NCBI GenBank assembly: GCA_002049455.2
Contig: KV918790.1
Location: forward strand, 186,001-250,000
Origin: Porphyra umbilicalis
Taxonomy: Eukaryota > Rhodophyta > Bangiophyceae > Bangiales > Bangiaceae
Length of the DNA: 64,000 nt
Direction: 5' to 3'
In this document: in pieces, positions 21,880 to 33,699 of the stretch
How positions within the stretch are numbered: position 1 is the stretch's first letter
Layout: the number at the start of each line of letters is the position of its first letter
The notes under the pieces: generated by a model
What the model was told of the DNA's origin: nothing
Seen by the model: the letters and a program-made list of their open reading frames with translations, nothing else
Databases searched by the model: none
Position numbers and translations under genes: made by a program

Positions 21880-24800
21880 TGGATTCGACCCAAACTGGTA
21901 TCGTAAGGTCTTCACGTGTCTCGCAAAATTGCCTCAATTTGGGCGGTTCGGGCTCCGTTCGCACGCTTCTCGTGACACGTTCGGCAGGTATTTGACGGAC
22001 GCCTCCTCACTTCGATACTTGCGAAGACGCTGATAGATGACCTTCGTTGACAACCACCCACTGAGGCCAACAAAGCCAAGGCCAACGGCACTCAGACCTT
22101 CAAAAGATTGTCCACTCCATTTCAATCATTACATTCCCCGTTGGCAACGCGTTGGCCAGTTGGAAACTGACCACACGCAGGGCGACACGTAGCAGTTTCA
22201 TTTCACCGTTTCAGACCGTTGGTCCGAGATTGGTGGGAATGGTCTTAAAACTGTAGACGGGTGACATACAACGCAGCTTCCGATGTGCTCTTGTGGTCTC
22301 ACTCAACGCTATCCTGTGAGGTGTGAGATCGTCCGGCACCGAATGTGGGACAGCCGATATCGAAAGACATGGTACGTGAAAACGACCCGACATAGTTCTC
22401 TACTCCAATAGAAAGCCTTGGTTTGACGGAACGATCGACCTTAGGGAGAGAAGCGCCATGTCCGCTTCCAGAAGATCTGCACTGGGGGCGTCGTGCGAAG
22501 ACTGCACGCACTTGTTATGCATCCCATTTGGTTTCTACGCTTGATTCGTTCGGGTACTTTGGGGCAAGAAGAGGTGCGGGTATGCTGGTCACTGTTATGC
22601 TTGCGGGCACGGTGGTCTGTTCGAAAGCGCAACGTGGGGTGCTGGTTGGTCGGGTTAGTCGAGAAAGAGCTAGCGGGATGTGAGCTTGTGGATTCCAAAA
22701 TACAACAAGTTCTTTCTCTTCCTTCAATGCGCCCGCTGAGAATCGCTCTCTTGGTCGGAACTTATACGTAGAAAGGCCGGAATCGACGAATTCCGAATGG
22801 AGTCAAAACTTGGTCATCTCGTGATCCCATTCCTGTGATCATTTGATGCCCAAGGCCAGTAGAAGAGACTCAATGAATACAGTCTGTGATCGGTACTTGG
22901 ATGCTCCTTTGTACCACCGGGTCCGATATACGGCTCGGTCCCTACTACAAGTACATACACTGCGATGATTTCGTTCCACGGGGCCCAAAATGCTGTCACA
23001 GTCACGAAAGATGTGCTCCCGCCGTCATGCACTGAGGCTGCGTCCAACCTCGCCGGACGGAGCTCCAGTTCCCCACAAGCAGACTACCACCGGTTGGCCC
23101 GCGGCCCCTTCCCCCCCACTAATGAGCCTTGCTTCGTCGTCGGCGGACTCAACAGGGATAGCGGGGGATAGAGGTCAGGGGAAGGGGGGGGGGGGGGATG
23201 GAGGGGCAACCAGTGGCTGCGAGATGTGTATCGTCGACAACGTCCTGTCGTCGACTGTTATATATCACCCTGGGACTCGTCCCATATTCTTGCTTACGAT
23301 CTACGACCGCTTTCCAACCCCAAAGCAACCAAGACAACAATGCGATTCCGGTTGGCGTTCAGGGACGTGAAATGGCACACATATTGCTGCAATATCAAAT
23401 TACACTGTGGTGGAAATACTAGCGCAGCCCCTCAACTTCGAATATGTCTCCGAGCCGACGAGATCCACCTCTGCGGGTCTCTGGCTCGAAGCGAGACGCT
23501 GCTTAATCATATTCACTGGTTGCCCGCTATGGTTCCATCAACACCACGCTAAGCCTTTGAATACGGTGGTAACACGAGGCGTGCATGCCCTTGGAAATAT
23601 CGCGCCCGCATAAAGTCAGTAGAAAGTGGGTTTGAGCATGACATGGTGCGAGTTCTGACAAACATGTCACCAGAATGCGTCACTTGTCCTGTCAATGTTG
23701 GAGTGCTGGAGTTATTGAGTGAAATGACTGTATTTTCGCCATTCGGCTCCGCCAGCGTTGCGATGACGACGATCTCACGCCATACCACCGGATTGTAACG
23801 TCGGATCTCTGCCATCCCATCGTTTGGCGGGGACTCCGCGCCATACATCTGACCGCTGGGCACCCCTCTCCGGAATAATTTGACGTTAGCGGAGATTCTC
23901 CGCCTTGATCCAAACCGCTGGGCAGGCTCTTACGATGAAAGGACTGCCAACAATCTACTACCGGCCAGGGGGAGGGGTAGCGAAGCAAAGCGGCAACTTC
24001 CTCATCGCGTCTGCGCGAAACGGCAACTACTCCCTCTTGTGCGTGCAGTAAGAAGCGCTCGTGTAATCGGTGCAAGGCTTGAGCTGTGCAATCCTTGCTT
24101 TGTCTCGCTCCCACCTCGCATCTATGGTGTATGATTTGTAGGGCTTTGAGATAAGTTGCACCTTGGCGCGAAACTGGACCCTGTGACCCACCAAGATTCT
24201 GTCTGTGCGGTCCTTTCGGGCACTCTCAGGCAAACAACACTAGGTTTCTAATTTTGATGTGGTTGCGACGTGGCTAGAGCTGCTCACGGCGTTCCAGGGT
24301 GAGCGGCGGTGTCCCCCTGGTTCTACTGTTAACTACAACGAGTGCCGGCTTGTCACAAAGGGCAACTATATGATCGTGTTGCGAGTCCAGGCGGCTATCC
24401 ACGAGCGGGCCAGCGTCTCGTCCACTTGTGGGGCCAGCTTCGCCAGTCTCTCAGCGTTTGTTCGCGTGGACGGCGCTGCGCTCGTGAGCATGTAGGCGTT
24501 CAAAGGCGACTATAGTGACAACGCTGAGCTGCAGACGAATTTTGTCCTGTTTTTGTGCCAGGCGTGCGCTCAACAGATATGGCCGCGATTCTGCGGGTGG
24601 ACAGAACTGAGGTTTGTCAAAGCCACCACCTTTTCTGCCATGATGGTGCTTTTTTGCAAGACGTGGATAGTGTGCACCCCCGGAAAGGACTGCTAGCTCT
24701 ATGGCGACGATCTGGCGGCTCACCGGAGGGTGGCGAGGATGCCCATCCAGCTCCTTGCAACATGTTTGCGAAAAGGCGCATTTCGGACCAGAAAGAGGTC

Positions 24801-26330
24801 GTATGTGGACGCACGGCAGTCAAGCAGGCGAATTCATATCACGGGCAGGACGTTTACGCCGCGGATGCTGCCCGGGTGGCCGAAAAGGAGGCGAACGCCG
24901 CCGCAAAGGTTGCCGCTGAGGATGCAAATGTTTTGTCATGGGTGAAGACCTCCGGCAAGCGGAAGGGGCGGAAGAAGGAATGCGGGCAGGCGACGAGTCG
25001 GCAGTGCAAGTGCCGTGCTCACCGCGGGGCGATGGGTCAGGGCGTGTGGGTCTGTGCCGAATTCCTTTTTGCCCAATGTGCGTCGAACATGCTGAGGAAG
25101 AGGCTCTTCAGGACACGCTTGCATTGGTGTGTGTTCGTAGCTAGTGGGTTAATGACTTGGGCAGACATGCGTTGCCATCGCTCTTTCCTGGTCAACTCAT
25201 TGATTCTCTGGGCGATTGCAAGAATGCTAAGATGCTCCGCAGGACAAGATTTTCACTCCATTGATGGCAAAGCTTTTGTCTTCAGTCGGCGCAAGTATTG
25301 CTGTCTTCCGAATGATGGCCAAAGTGGTCAATGGCAAGATTGGGTCTGGGTCAACTACCCGTTGGTCGAGTCGCTTTTTCCGGCTGAATAGTTGGCTGAA
25401 ACTAACTTTCGCACTGTTCATCGCCCCACTTGACAGCGACGAAATTGGCCACAATGGGGAAGACAGCGATACTGTGTCACAGCAACGAGTCCACAACTGC
25501 ACGATGTCGTACTTCTGCCAATACGCTGGTACCGCGCCCGATCTCTGCAGTGTATTGCGCTTTCCAGAAACAGTGCATCCCTCTGTGCGAAGCAACTGAT
25601 CCACTTCAGAGCAATTGCTTGTCATTGAAGGGCTTCCGACGTCTTCTAACGCACATCGGAAAGAGTTGCGGCTGCTGCCAGGGACAGGGCCGGTGTTCCG
25701 CGCCACCCTATTGGGCCACAGGGAACGATACAAAATGAACAGGCCAGTCTTAGCCCAGTTGTGTTAAGATCTCAGGACAGACCGGCTGAATGACGACTCA
25801 CGAGCACAAGTGCGCAAATCCCGCCGGTCCCCACTTTTGCATGCGCCGTATCTACACGCCATAACAGGTTGGTGTAGCCCAAACTCGTTCATCCTGTTCT
25901 TTTCTGCTGCCCTCCAGCCAGGTTCCGAGCATGTGATGGGCTCCCTGCACGTAAATCAAGGGAAAAACCTCCACCATCTGCACTGAGCCTTGTCCCTACG
26001 CATGCATCAGGTGGACATCTACGCTCAGTGGGTGTGCCCAAGCGCAATGATCAACGACGAGCCGTGAAGCCAATTCCGTCGCAGCTCAGGCCTGGGGACC
26101 AGCGCATTTGCTTTTCATCTCCTATTGTGGACACGGTGTCGCTGCGACGATCCAAAACGAGCGCCGCGACCGGCGTACGTCAAATTTTCTCGGCCATTCA
26201 AAGCTGCCAGTGACGATCTGGAAGACAGCCCCTAAAACTGCATCTTGCCGTCTGCCACGCTGCAATGCCTGCAAGAAAGGACCCCATCCTCGGACCACAG
26301 ACCACTGGGGTCCACGAGCGCGTGCTTTTT
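21880..26330. other. Long stretch without a recognised gene, lower GC
   Basis: Only short frames occur. The longest, 24555-25391 plus (278 codons), has an Ala/Lys/Glu-rich stretch and a basic KRKGRKKE patch but no domain I know. A poly-G run lies at 23185-23198. Composition is near balanced, unlike the gene-bearing blocks. Old element DNA is likely but unproven. Confidence 0.35.
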
Positions 26331-26338
26331 TCGTTCCC

Positions 26339-27090
26339 GCCCCCCCCACGCAGATGCGCATTCCATGGCATTTTCCGGCCCGATCGGCGCCCAACCTCGG
26401 GTACGCAGCGGGTGGGCGATGCGGCCGTTGCCCGAAATTGACATTGCACCCCTCAGCTGGAGATTGGAACACCTGCGCAGTGCACCGGATGGTTCAGCCC
26501 CCGCCCGTTTCCCCCCCCACATCCGCAGTCCATGATGCTGTTGGGCCCAGTCGGTGCCCAGCCTCGGGGCCACTGCCGGTGGGCGATGCGGCCATCGCCC
26601 AAATTTGAGATTGTACACCTCAGTTGCAGACTGCAACACCTGCGCAGTGCACTGGATGGTTCAGCCCCCGCCCCCTTCCCCCCCAGATCCGCGATGCATG
26701 GTGCTTTTGGGCTCAGTCGGCGCCAAGCATCGGGGCCACATCCGGTGGGCGATGCGGCCATCGCCCAAATTTGAGATTGTACACCTCAGTTGCAGACTGG
26801 AACACCTGCGCAGTGCACTGGATGGTCCAGCCCCCGCCCCCCCCCTCCCAGATGCGCATTTCATGGTGATTTCTGGCTCACTCCACGCTCAGGCTCGGGG
26901 CGACTGCGGTTGACCGCGACCGTCAGAACCCAAAGTTCATTTGGTTCCACTCTGTTGTGCATCAGAACTTCCGGACTGGGCACCGGTCCGAATCGTCCCT
27001 CACCCCGCCCCCCCCCCGCAGATGCGCATTCCGTGGCGAAGTCTGGCTCTGTCTGCGACAAGGCCCGGGGGGACCACCGATGGGCGATGC
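26339..27090. repeat. Satellite-like tandem repeat, ~167-bp unit, 4-5 copies
   Basis: Each unit begins with a C run and an AGATGCGCAT-like box, and contains GGTGGGCGATGCGGCC and a CACCTGCGCAGTGCAC box. The GTGGGCGATGCGGCC box recurs at 26412, 26579 and 26745 (spacing 167 and 166). Unit starts lie near 26341, 26511, 26679, 26840 and 27009. The first three are well conserved and the last two decay. The spacing is close to a nucleosome repeat, but no function follows from that. Confidence 0.9.
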
Positions 27091-27388
27091 CATCAATGGG
27101 AAAAAACGAACAGGTTGATTTGCGTTCGACGCTGTTTGTTTTTTTTGCTATCCGATGTGCATGTCATTTTCTGTGCGCACGTGCGCGCCCGCGTTCGTCT
27201 CAAGGCCTGGGCCGTATTTGGGCGCCTCCTCGGGTCTCAGCTCGATCGCACTCCCTCCCGCGCAACGCGACGCGGGTCATGTGCGTCGTCGCGGCGGACC
27301 AGGCACAACCTTCCCCTCCCCTGCTACTATTTTTTCCCAAACACGGAAACGCCACAGGTGATGCGGCAGCAGATGCCCCAACCCCCCT

Positions 27389-28520
27389 GTGAAGACGTCG
27401 GCGCTACGGCTTGGGCCATCTTTGCGTGCAAGCATGTTTCCCCTCGCGGTGCGCCGGCAGGTGATTCGCAACCGCCAGCGTGGCCTCAGTTGGGATTCGA
27501 TCATCGAGCACTGCGGGTGCAGCAGGGCGACAGCGATGGGATGTTGGAACAATTTCGTGCGCGGCGGGTCACCGTGGAGCGATCCCGTTCTGGAGAACAG
27601 GCACGTTGATGCGGCGCGTTTCCAAGCCCCCTTCTTACGCGCCTTCGAGAGCATCGCGCTGTCACATCTTGAGGTATTTCTTCGCGAGATGAAGTCGATT
27701 TCTTGACGCTTCATGGCCTTGCCAAATTTCAACGCGTCCTGGCCCCACAGCATCTCTTCCCTCTCCCTAATACTCAATGCCATTGGGTTCTCTGTCAAAA
27801 AAGTCGAGCGACTGGCACAGGAGCGGTGCGCCCAGGCGGTCGAGCTCCACAGCCGGTGGTACAACGATGTTCCAGATCGGTGCATCGTCGCCGCGGACAA
27901 GACACATATTGACGGAGGGGCCATGGTGCGTCCTCGAGGTTGGGGTCCAGTGGGCGACAAGGTCGAGTTCCTGGCCCCCGACCCCCGCCCGCGAACGCGG
28001 TTTTCATCCACTGTGGCTGTGTTGTACACGCGGGGGGTACTGGATTTGGCCATCCACGAGACCCCCCCTGCACAAGTTTGGGATGACTGGTTGGCTTTTT
28101 GTACAAGTCTTGCAATGCGGATGAACGCGTACGTTCCTGGTGTTCCATAGCGCCCACCTTGATGATTGTGTTTTACTTGACGATATTGCAGGTGTGCATA
28201 TCCCGGCGGCTGACCAACTTCTTGCGATGAACGGCGTCGAGCGGATGCGACTTCCTCCCTACTGCCCACATCTCTCGAGCATCGAACCAACTTCTGCGGA
28301 CTACAAGGCCAAATTTCGGGACCTGGCCTTTGGCCACCCAGATCGGCCCGACCGAATGCTTCACGTGTTGGCATGGGCGTCTGTACCTCCAGCCGCAATC
28401 CGGGGGCATTGTCACGAGGCGCTTCGGCAATCGTTGCGACACCTGCCCGAACTGACCGGGCCAGGTGGACCGTTGGAGGGAGTCTTCTGTTCCATTCCTG
28501 TCGTGCGCACGGTGCCGTAA
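27389..28520 (+). pseudogene. IS630/Tc1-mariner-like transposase, broken
   Basis: There are three pieces. 27389-27706 has a helix-turn-helix-like N-terminus (VRRQVIRNRQRGLSWDSIIE, then CGCSRATAMGCW). An in-frame TGA at 27704-27706 separates it from 27713-28150, which resumes in the same frame (FSVKKVERLAQERC) and carries the first catalytic region (CIVAADKTHIDGGAM..RGWGPVGDKV). A frame change near 28145 then leads to 28140-28520 with VLLDDIAGVHI and MRLPPYCPHLSSIEP, the second Asp and the Glu of a DDE catalytic domain. At least one stop and one frameshift make it inactive. Terminal repeats were not found. It sits right after the tandem repeat. Confidence 0.75.
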
Positions 28521-29771
28521 ATTTTTGATGTCTTGGACCCTCGACACGTCGACCGTTGGCTTCCAGGTGCGCTTCGTGTGTGGAGTTCTTTTGGGGTTAC
28601 TTAAGTCGACCTTGGCCCGTCGATGCCACACGGTGTGGCTTTCTCCAACACGGCCCCCACGATTGCGGGTGCTCTGTGAATCGGCATGTGCTTGCTTGGT
28701 GTCACCCTGTTTCTCTTTCGGTATCGTGTGGATGCCTGATGTTTCAGCCTTTCCCCTCTATGCGCCATCTGCCATCGTCTGCCACATCCCCGCCTCGTGT
28801 TCCGCTGCCTAACGTGCTTTCGACTCGCCGCCCCACTCCAATGTGGGACGTGCGCTGCGCTTCTACAGTTTGGTTTTCTGCGTTTTGTCTGATGGTTGTC
28901 GCGTCTACGATGAGGGCCGAAACAGCAAGGGCTGGGTATGATTGTCGCCTTTCTCTCTTTCTCGAGGAGGGTACAGCGGGAGCTATGCCAAAATATTCTC
29001 CGACGCATTACATTCACTCTTCGACTGGCTCCGTCTTGTGTCTCCACAGTCAGCATTCGCACAGACCGTTGCACATGTCGCCTCTCCCTTTTTGTTTTTA
29101 TCGCTCGCTTGGGGCCGCCCTTGCTCTGACCGCCACACCAGGTCTTACTCACCTTCACGCACGCTGACCGCTCCCAACTCACACGCCGGCCCCGGCTTAG
29201 TACACCATTCAGCGTCAGATTCACTGACCATCTCAGTCAGACAAGACGTCCCGCATACAGTCCTTCTTCTCGCCGTGCCATATCCATCTCGCTCCTCGCT
29301 GAGCACTCCACTTCGTTTCGATTCCCATCTATGCGGTGGAAAACTGCTTGCTCGCACCGTAAACTGTTTCTGATGTACTGTTGGCCTGTGCCTTGGCCAA
29401 TCATCCGTGTTTAACTTTTGGATCAGCTGTTCCCAGCGTTTGCAACCTGTGTTTCCCTCTCTCTCTTGGCGCCGTACTTTGGCCACCACCACTTCTACAG
29501 AACCTCTGGCTCATTGCCGCATGACTGAAAACAATAGCAGCTTGCTGTAATCCGTTTTCGCTCTCTCATCGCGTCGTTGCGAATGCGAGGCAACTCACTG
29601 CTCTCTGATGGCAAGATGAATGATGGACGCCTGGGCTTGCAGCACATACCCTCTCGTTGCTAATCATTCCACAGAGGAACGTGGAAGGTCCAGCGCCAAT
29701 GGCAACTGGGTGCGCTTATCGCTTGATGTTCTGTCGTCCGGGGGGAACGTTACAGATGCAAAAAAGATGCT
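28521..29771. other. No recognised gene
   Basis: Short Cys/Ser-rich frames only, on both strands. Nothing with a motif or intron pattern. Confidence 0.35.
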
Positions 29772-31680
29772 CTAGGCTGACAATAAAGGTGTATGCCCAT
29801 CCAGCTCCTGTATGGCTCCTCCAATCACCCCCAGCACATCTGTGCAATGAAACGTACACAAAAAGAAGATGAATGCACCCGACTCCAAACGATGCGGCAA
29901 AGAGATACACGCCGGGTTGCGGGCGGCGACTTGGGCCTCAGCCCTGCGCAGGGCGCAAAGATGCAATTCAGTCCCGGCAGCTCGCTTTGTGGCAGCCAAG
30001 CGCCTTGTTGGTGGCTGCACAGTGAGAAAAATATGAGTCACGAGCTCCTCGACTTCTGCTGACCCCCCCAGCGTGGAACCGCGGATGCCGAACTCCGTTG
30101 CAGCTGCCTGAACAAGTGACACATACTCGGCCCTCTTAGAGCCAGGCTCGTCTGCAAATACCCACTTGGTCAGAGAGCCCACGACTTGAGACGGGGCCAA
30201 TCGAGGAGGACCGACAGGCGCAGTAACACCAGGGGTGCCGGCATCGTCCAAAAGGTTGACCGGTGCGCCGTCAGAAACTCGCTTCGACCTTCTGGCACAA
30301 GCCAACGAAAACAGACGGAGAACAACAGAACGCTGGTGCAAAAGGATGGAGCGAGTCAGTACCAAGTAACGTAATGAAAGCAGAATGGGAAACAGCGAGA
30401 AAGATGTGAACACAATGTGCGGCATCATGGACCTGAACAGAAAGACCAAGTACAGGCGACGGGATCCCTGGGGGGCCTCACGCCTAACAGCTGCATCCCG
30501 GAGCCGCTTGGCCGATCGTTTTTCAGCGTCGACGCGTCGGCCGCTCAGAACGGCTAGCGCCATGCCAGCGGCATCATTCGATGCCACCTCACTTGGTGCG
30601 CCCGTCACGTTGGTGACAGCGCCGGCCCAGGCGCTGGTTACAGCGTCCAGGCCAGCGTCAGCACAGCGTGCCTGCTATTTGCTTGCCGCAACGTTATCAG
30701 CAGACACAGTGGAGGCTGGCGACCCCAGCCCGACGAGCGCTTCGATAACGTCCGTCCGAGGTCTCGAGGCGCTCGCAAGGTTGGCCACAAGCCCATTGCG
30801 TCGGCGCTGCTCCATCTCCAGCTTCTCGTCTTCTGCGTCACACGTGGCACGGCTGCGCTGCGCGTCGCTCTCCAGGATCCACGGCTGGCGCGATTGTGGA
30901 CACGCGTAGGCGAGATGCGAAAGTTTGGCACTGGGCATCTATGTGAAGAAAATGCCGCCCTTCGTGATGTTCTTTTTGAACAGCCGCGGGCTCAACGCGA
31001 TAGTGATGGGCTGGTGTCCCTTCTTGTAGCACTTCGTGCATCTGTGGTGCGCGATTCAAACCCAGAGATGGCCGAGAATAGTCAGGGCATCACAGGAAGT
31101 TAACAGAACGGTACAAAGCAATGATCTGAACAGCGTGGCGCTGATAGATTTAGAGTGCGTGAGATGGGGTACCGCACTGAAGAGCCATCGGAGGAGCAGC
31201 ATGTGACCATGTGGGCCCACGGGGAGCCGAAATGGGATGACAGATACGAGAAAATACCGACCGATACCCACTCAGCAGCCGGGACAACGTCCAAATTGAG
31301 GCAGTCACAGCCATCCTTGGTGCAAGGTACCGGGAAGTAGTACGCGTCTGTTGGTTCCAATTCCGACGGGCACTGGATGCGGTTCTTGACGATGATGCAG
31401 TATTTGAAGTAGAGTGCGCTTCCCGACGCGTATTTCTTACGGTACCCGCAAGTACCACAGCTTGCAAACACAGGCGCTTCCGGGGATGTTGGGGATGATT
31501 TGGCACCGGCCGGGACGGCAGACTGGGCCGGTGCACCTCCATTCGGGGAAATGGAGCCTGAAAGTAGGCAAACACACGTGCAATGGCAGGCAGGAGTATA
31601 TCGGTCCGTATCAGCCGGAAGAATAAGCAAAAGGGAACAAAACTGGTGTCAGAAAGGTATTTGGATATGCCGTACACCAT
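29772..31680 (-). CDS. Candidate multi-exon Cys-rich gene, exons unresolved
   Basis: On the minus strand several blocks look like true coding sequence split by introns. One has SCGTCGYRKKYASGSALYFK then YC..C..DGCDC (about 31500-31270). One has HHRCTKCYKKGH and a hydrophobic/basic tail (about 31045-30940). One has WILESDAQRSRATCDAEDEK and an EMEQRRRNGLV coil (about 30890-30680). One has SQVVGSLTKWVFADEPGSKR and AEVEELVTHIFLT (about 30200-30010). The paired Cys and Cys/His suggest zinc-binding modules. I could not fix splice sites or prove that the blocks belong to one gene, and I do not recognise the family. Confidence 0.4.
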
Positions 31681-33605
31681 GCGGTCCCGCAGCGCGCGGC
31701 AGGGTCTTCGTGTAAGTGTGTCACGCCCGGCCAGCCGTGTACGCGTACAAGCGTCCTCCCGCCGACGTACTCATGGCTGCTGTAGGGGATATGAAAGGAC
31801 AAGCGCGACTCGCGTCGACGTAGCGGCGACGGAGACGGGTGGCGGGACAGTGATGGGCGTGACGTCGTGACGCGCGCATGAGCGGTGGATGACGCAGCAT
31901 TTGTGATGTCACGGCCCGGGGTCCGAACGCTCCTCAAATACCGACAAAGGTTTTGCACGAAGACTGGAATAAATCTCAAAAGCGGAACAGACGGATCGGA
32001 ATGTTTGTGAGGCTGGAACATTTATCGAAACAGGAGAGGCCTGATCGCAAGACTTGTGACGGGCAAACAATCTTGCGCATCAGACAAAATTGCATGGCAT
32101 CAGTATCTGATCCGTTTTGACAGGCAGAAGAGTCAGATGCAGAAGGTGATCCACTGTTTCTGAGAAGCACAATGAAGATGGCAGGTCATTCTGTTTCATC
32201 TGAATCATGCTAATTAAAAAGATTCGAATACTATCACCCGGAGTGTAAGACATCCGAATACGGTCAGCGTATGACTCCACGTGGAAATGTTGTGCACTAC
32301 ATCATGATGCACGCCTGCATACGCGCTGAGCTGTTGCGACTGCAGAGGCAGGACAATAACGACGCAAACATTGGGCTGACCCACAGTTTCGTTAGCCGGG
32401 CGAGAAGCACAGTGAAGCTCACACTGACAGGCGAACTCGACTGTGCGTACGGGTCGGCGAAGTTCAGCATGCATGAGACTGGACGCGAACCTTTGTGCGT
32501 CCCCGGAAATTTCTTGAGTGAGCCGTTCTTGATGTGGTTCGTCGAGACATTCGCTGACAACGCGATTGCTATTGAAACTTTTTGCTGCGGAGGAATCACC
32601 CCATTTTTGGACGACGCGACCCCTCCAATATTGGCCTGGGGAGGGCCTGAGACCGCACACGTAACGACCTCCAGAGGAAGTGGCGTGTGGCACCCCCTTG
32701 GGGGTTATGCTAAGTGGGGATCAAGTCCACACCTGTGGATTTCATCCCTCCCCCGAAAAAAGGGGCTTGACACGGATACGGAGACACGCGACCCCTCGAT
32801 CCGGGCCCCATAGAGGCGCTGAGAAGCTTGTGGAAACCTTTCTGACCCGAAAGATTCCCGGGAGCGAACCCAGATCTGGCCCACGGTCAATTTCCCGTCA
32901 GGACTTCGATCGAAGAATTGAATCTTTTCTAATCAGCCATAAATACATATTAGATGCTTCCAGAGCAAGATGATATACTTCGAGGGGCCCTGAAACCCTT
33001 TCAGTGGAGGGGAGTCCCTTAATCCGTGCCAGGGGCCAGCCAGGACCCCGCTTCAAGGGCCGTGAGTCGTGGGGCACCGGTACCCCTGCTTCCTGGGTCA
33101 GGTTTTTGCGCGCTCTGCTTCCTTTGAGGGCAATTATATTAGTGCATTTGCTTGTATGATTACATCCGCTTTGCGCTCCGTTCTTGCGTTTTGGTGCGCT
33201 TCGCGCCTTGTGATCCAGGCGCTCGTGTTCTTTCTCCTTTGTGTCGCTCCGCACTTCAGCATGGTTTTTCTGACGGGGTCTTTATCCGTCGGCTTTGAGG
33301 GCAGAAGCCACTACAATTGCGGAACTGATGACTGACTGTGCGTCGGCTCACGCTTGTCCCGCGGCACCGGTGGGCCGTGAGCTGAGGAGTCGGATGCTGC
33401 GTGCATTAATGGAAAGGGCAAGTGGCTGCAGGCCTCGCGCACCAACTCCTCCTCCTCCCCTCTACCCTCCGCCCCCATCCCGTTCCCCTACCCCGGCCCT
33501 GCCTCCTGATCTCATGCCGGCTGTTCCCTCACCCGTCGCACACCCCACCCATTGCTCCGAAGCTCCCACCTGTAGTACAATCTGCTGACACGTCGTAATT
33601 TGAAG
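31681..33605. other. No recognised gene
   Basis: The longest frame, 32271-32813 plus (180 codons), has no known motif. 32800-33100 is less GC-rich. No terminal repeats or RNA genes are seen apart from the tRNA-like block that follows. Confidence 0.35.
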
Positions 33606-33692
33606 AGAAGTGGGAAGTGGGAGAATTGAGAATCGAACCCGCAACCTTCGCATAGCAGTCTCGTGCGCTAGACCACTAGGCTACGGCCCGAA
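33606..33692 (-). repeat. tRNA-like sequence, probably a SINE head or tRNA relic
   Basis: On the minus strand there is an A-box-like TAGCCTAGTGG and a strong B-box GGTTCGATTC, spaced as in a tRNA gene. The anticodon loop would read CTGCTAT (GCT, serine). The 3' half of the anticodon stem, the T stem and the acceptor stem do not pair, so a working tRNA is unlikely. A polymerase III-transcribed SINE head or a decayed tRNA-Ser copy is more likely. Confidence 0.45.
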
Positions 33693-33699
33693 ATCTCGT

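Noticed and set aside
33606-33692. A functional tRNA-Ser gene
   Set aside because: A- and B-boxes are good but the acceptor, T and anticodon stems do not pair.
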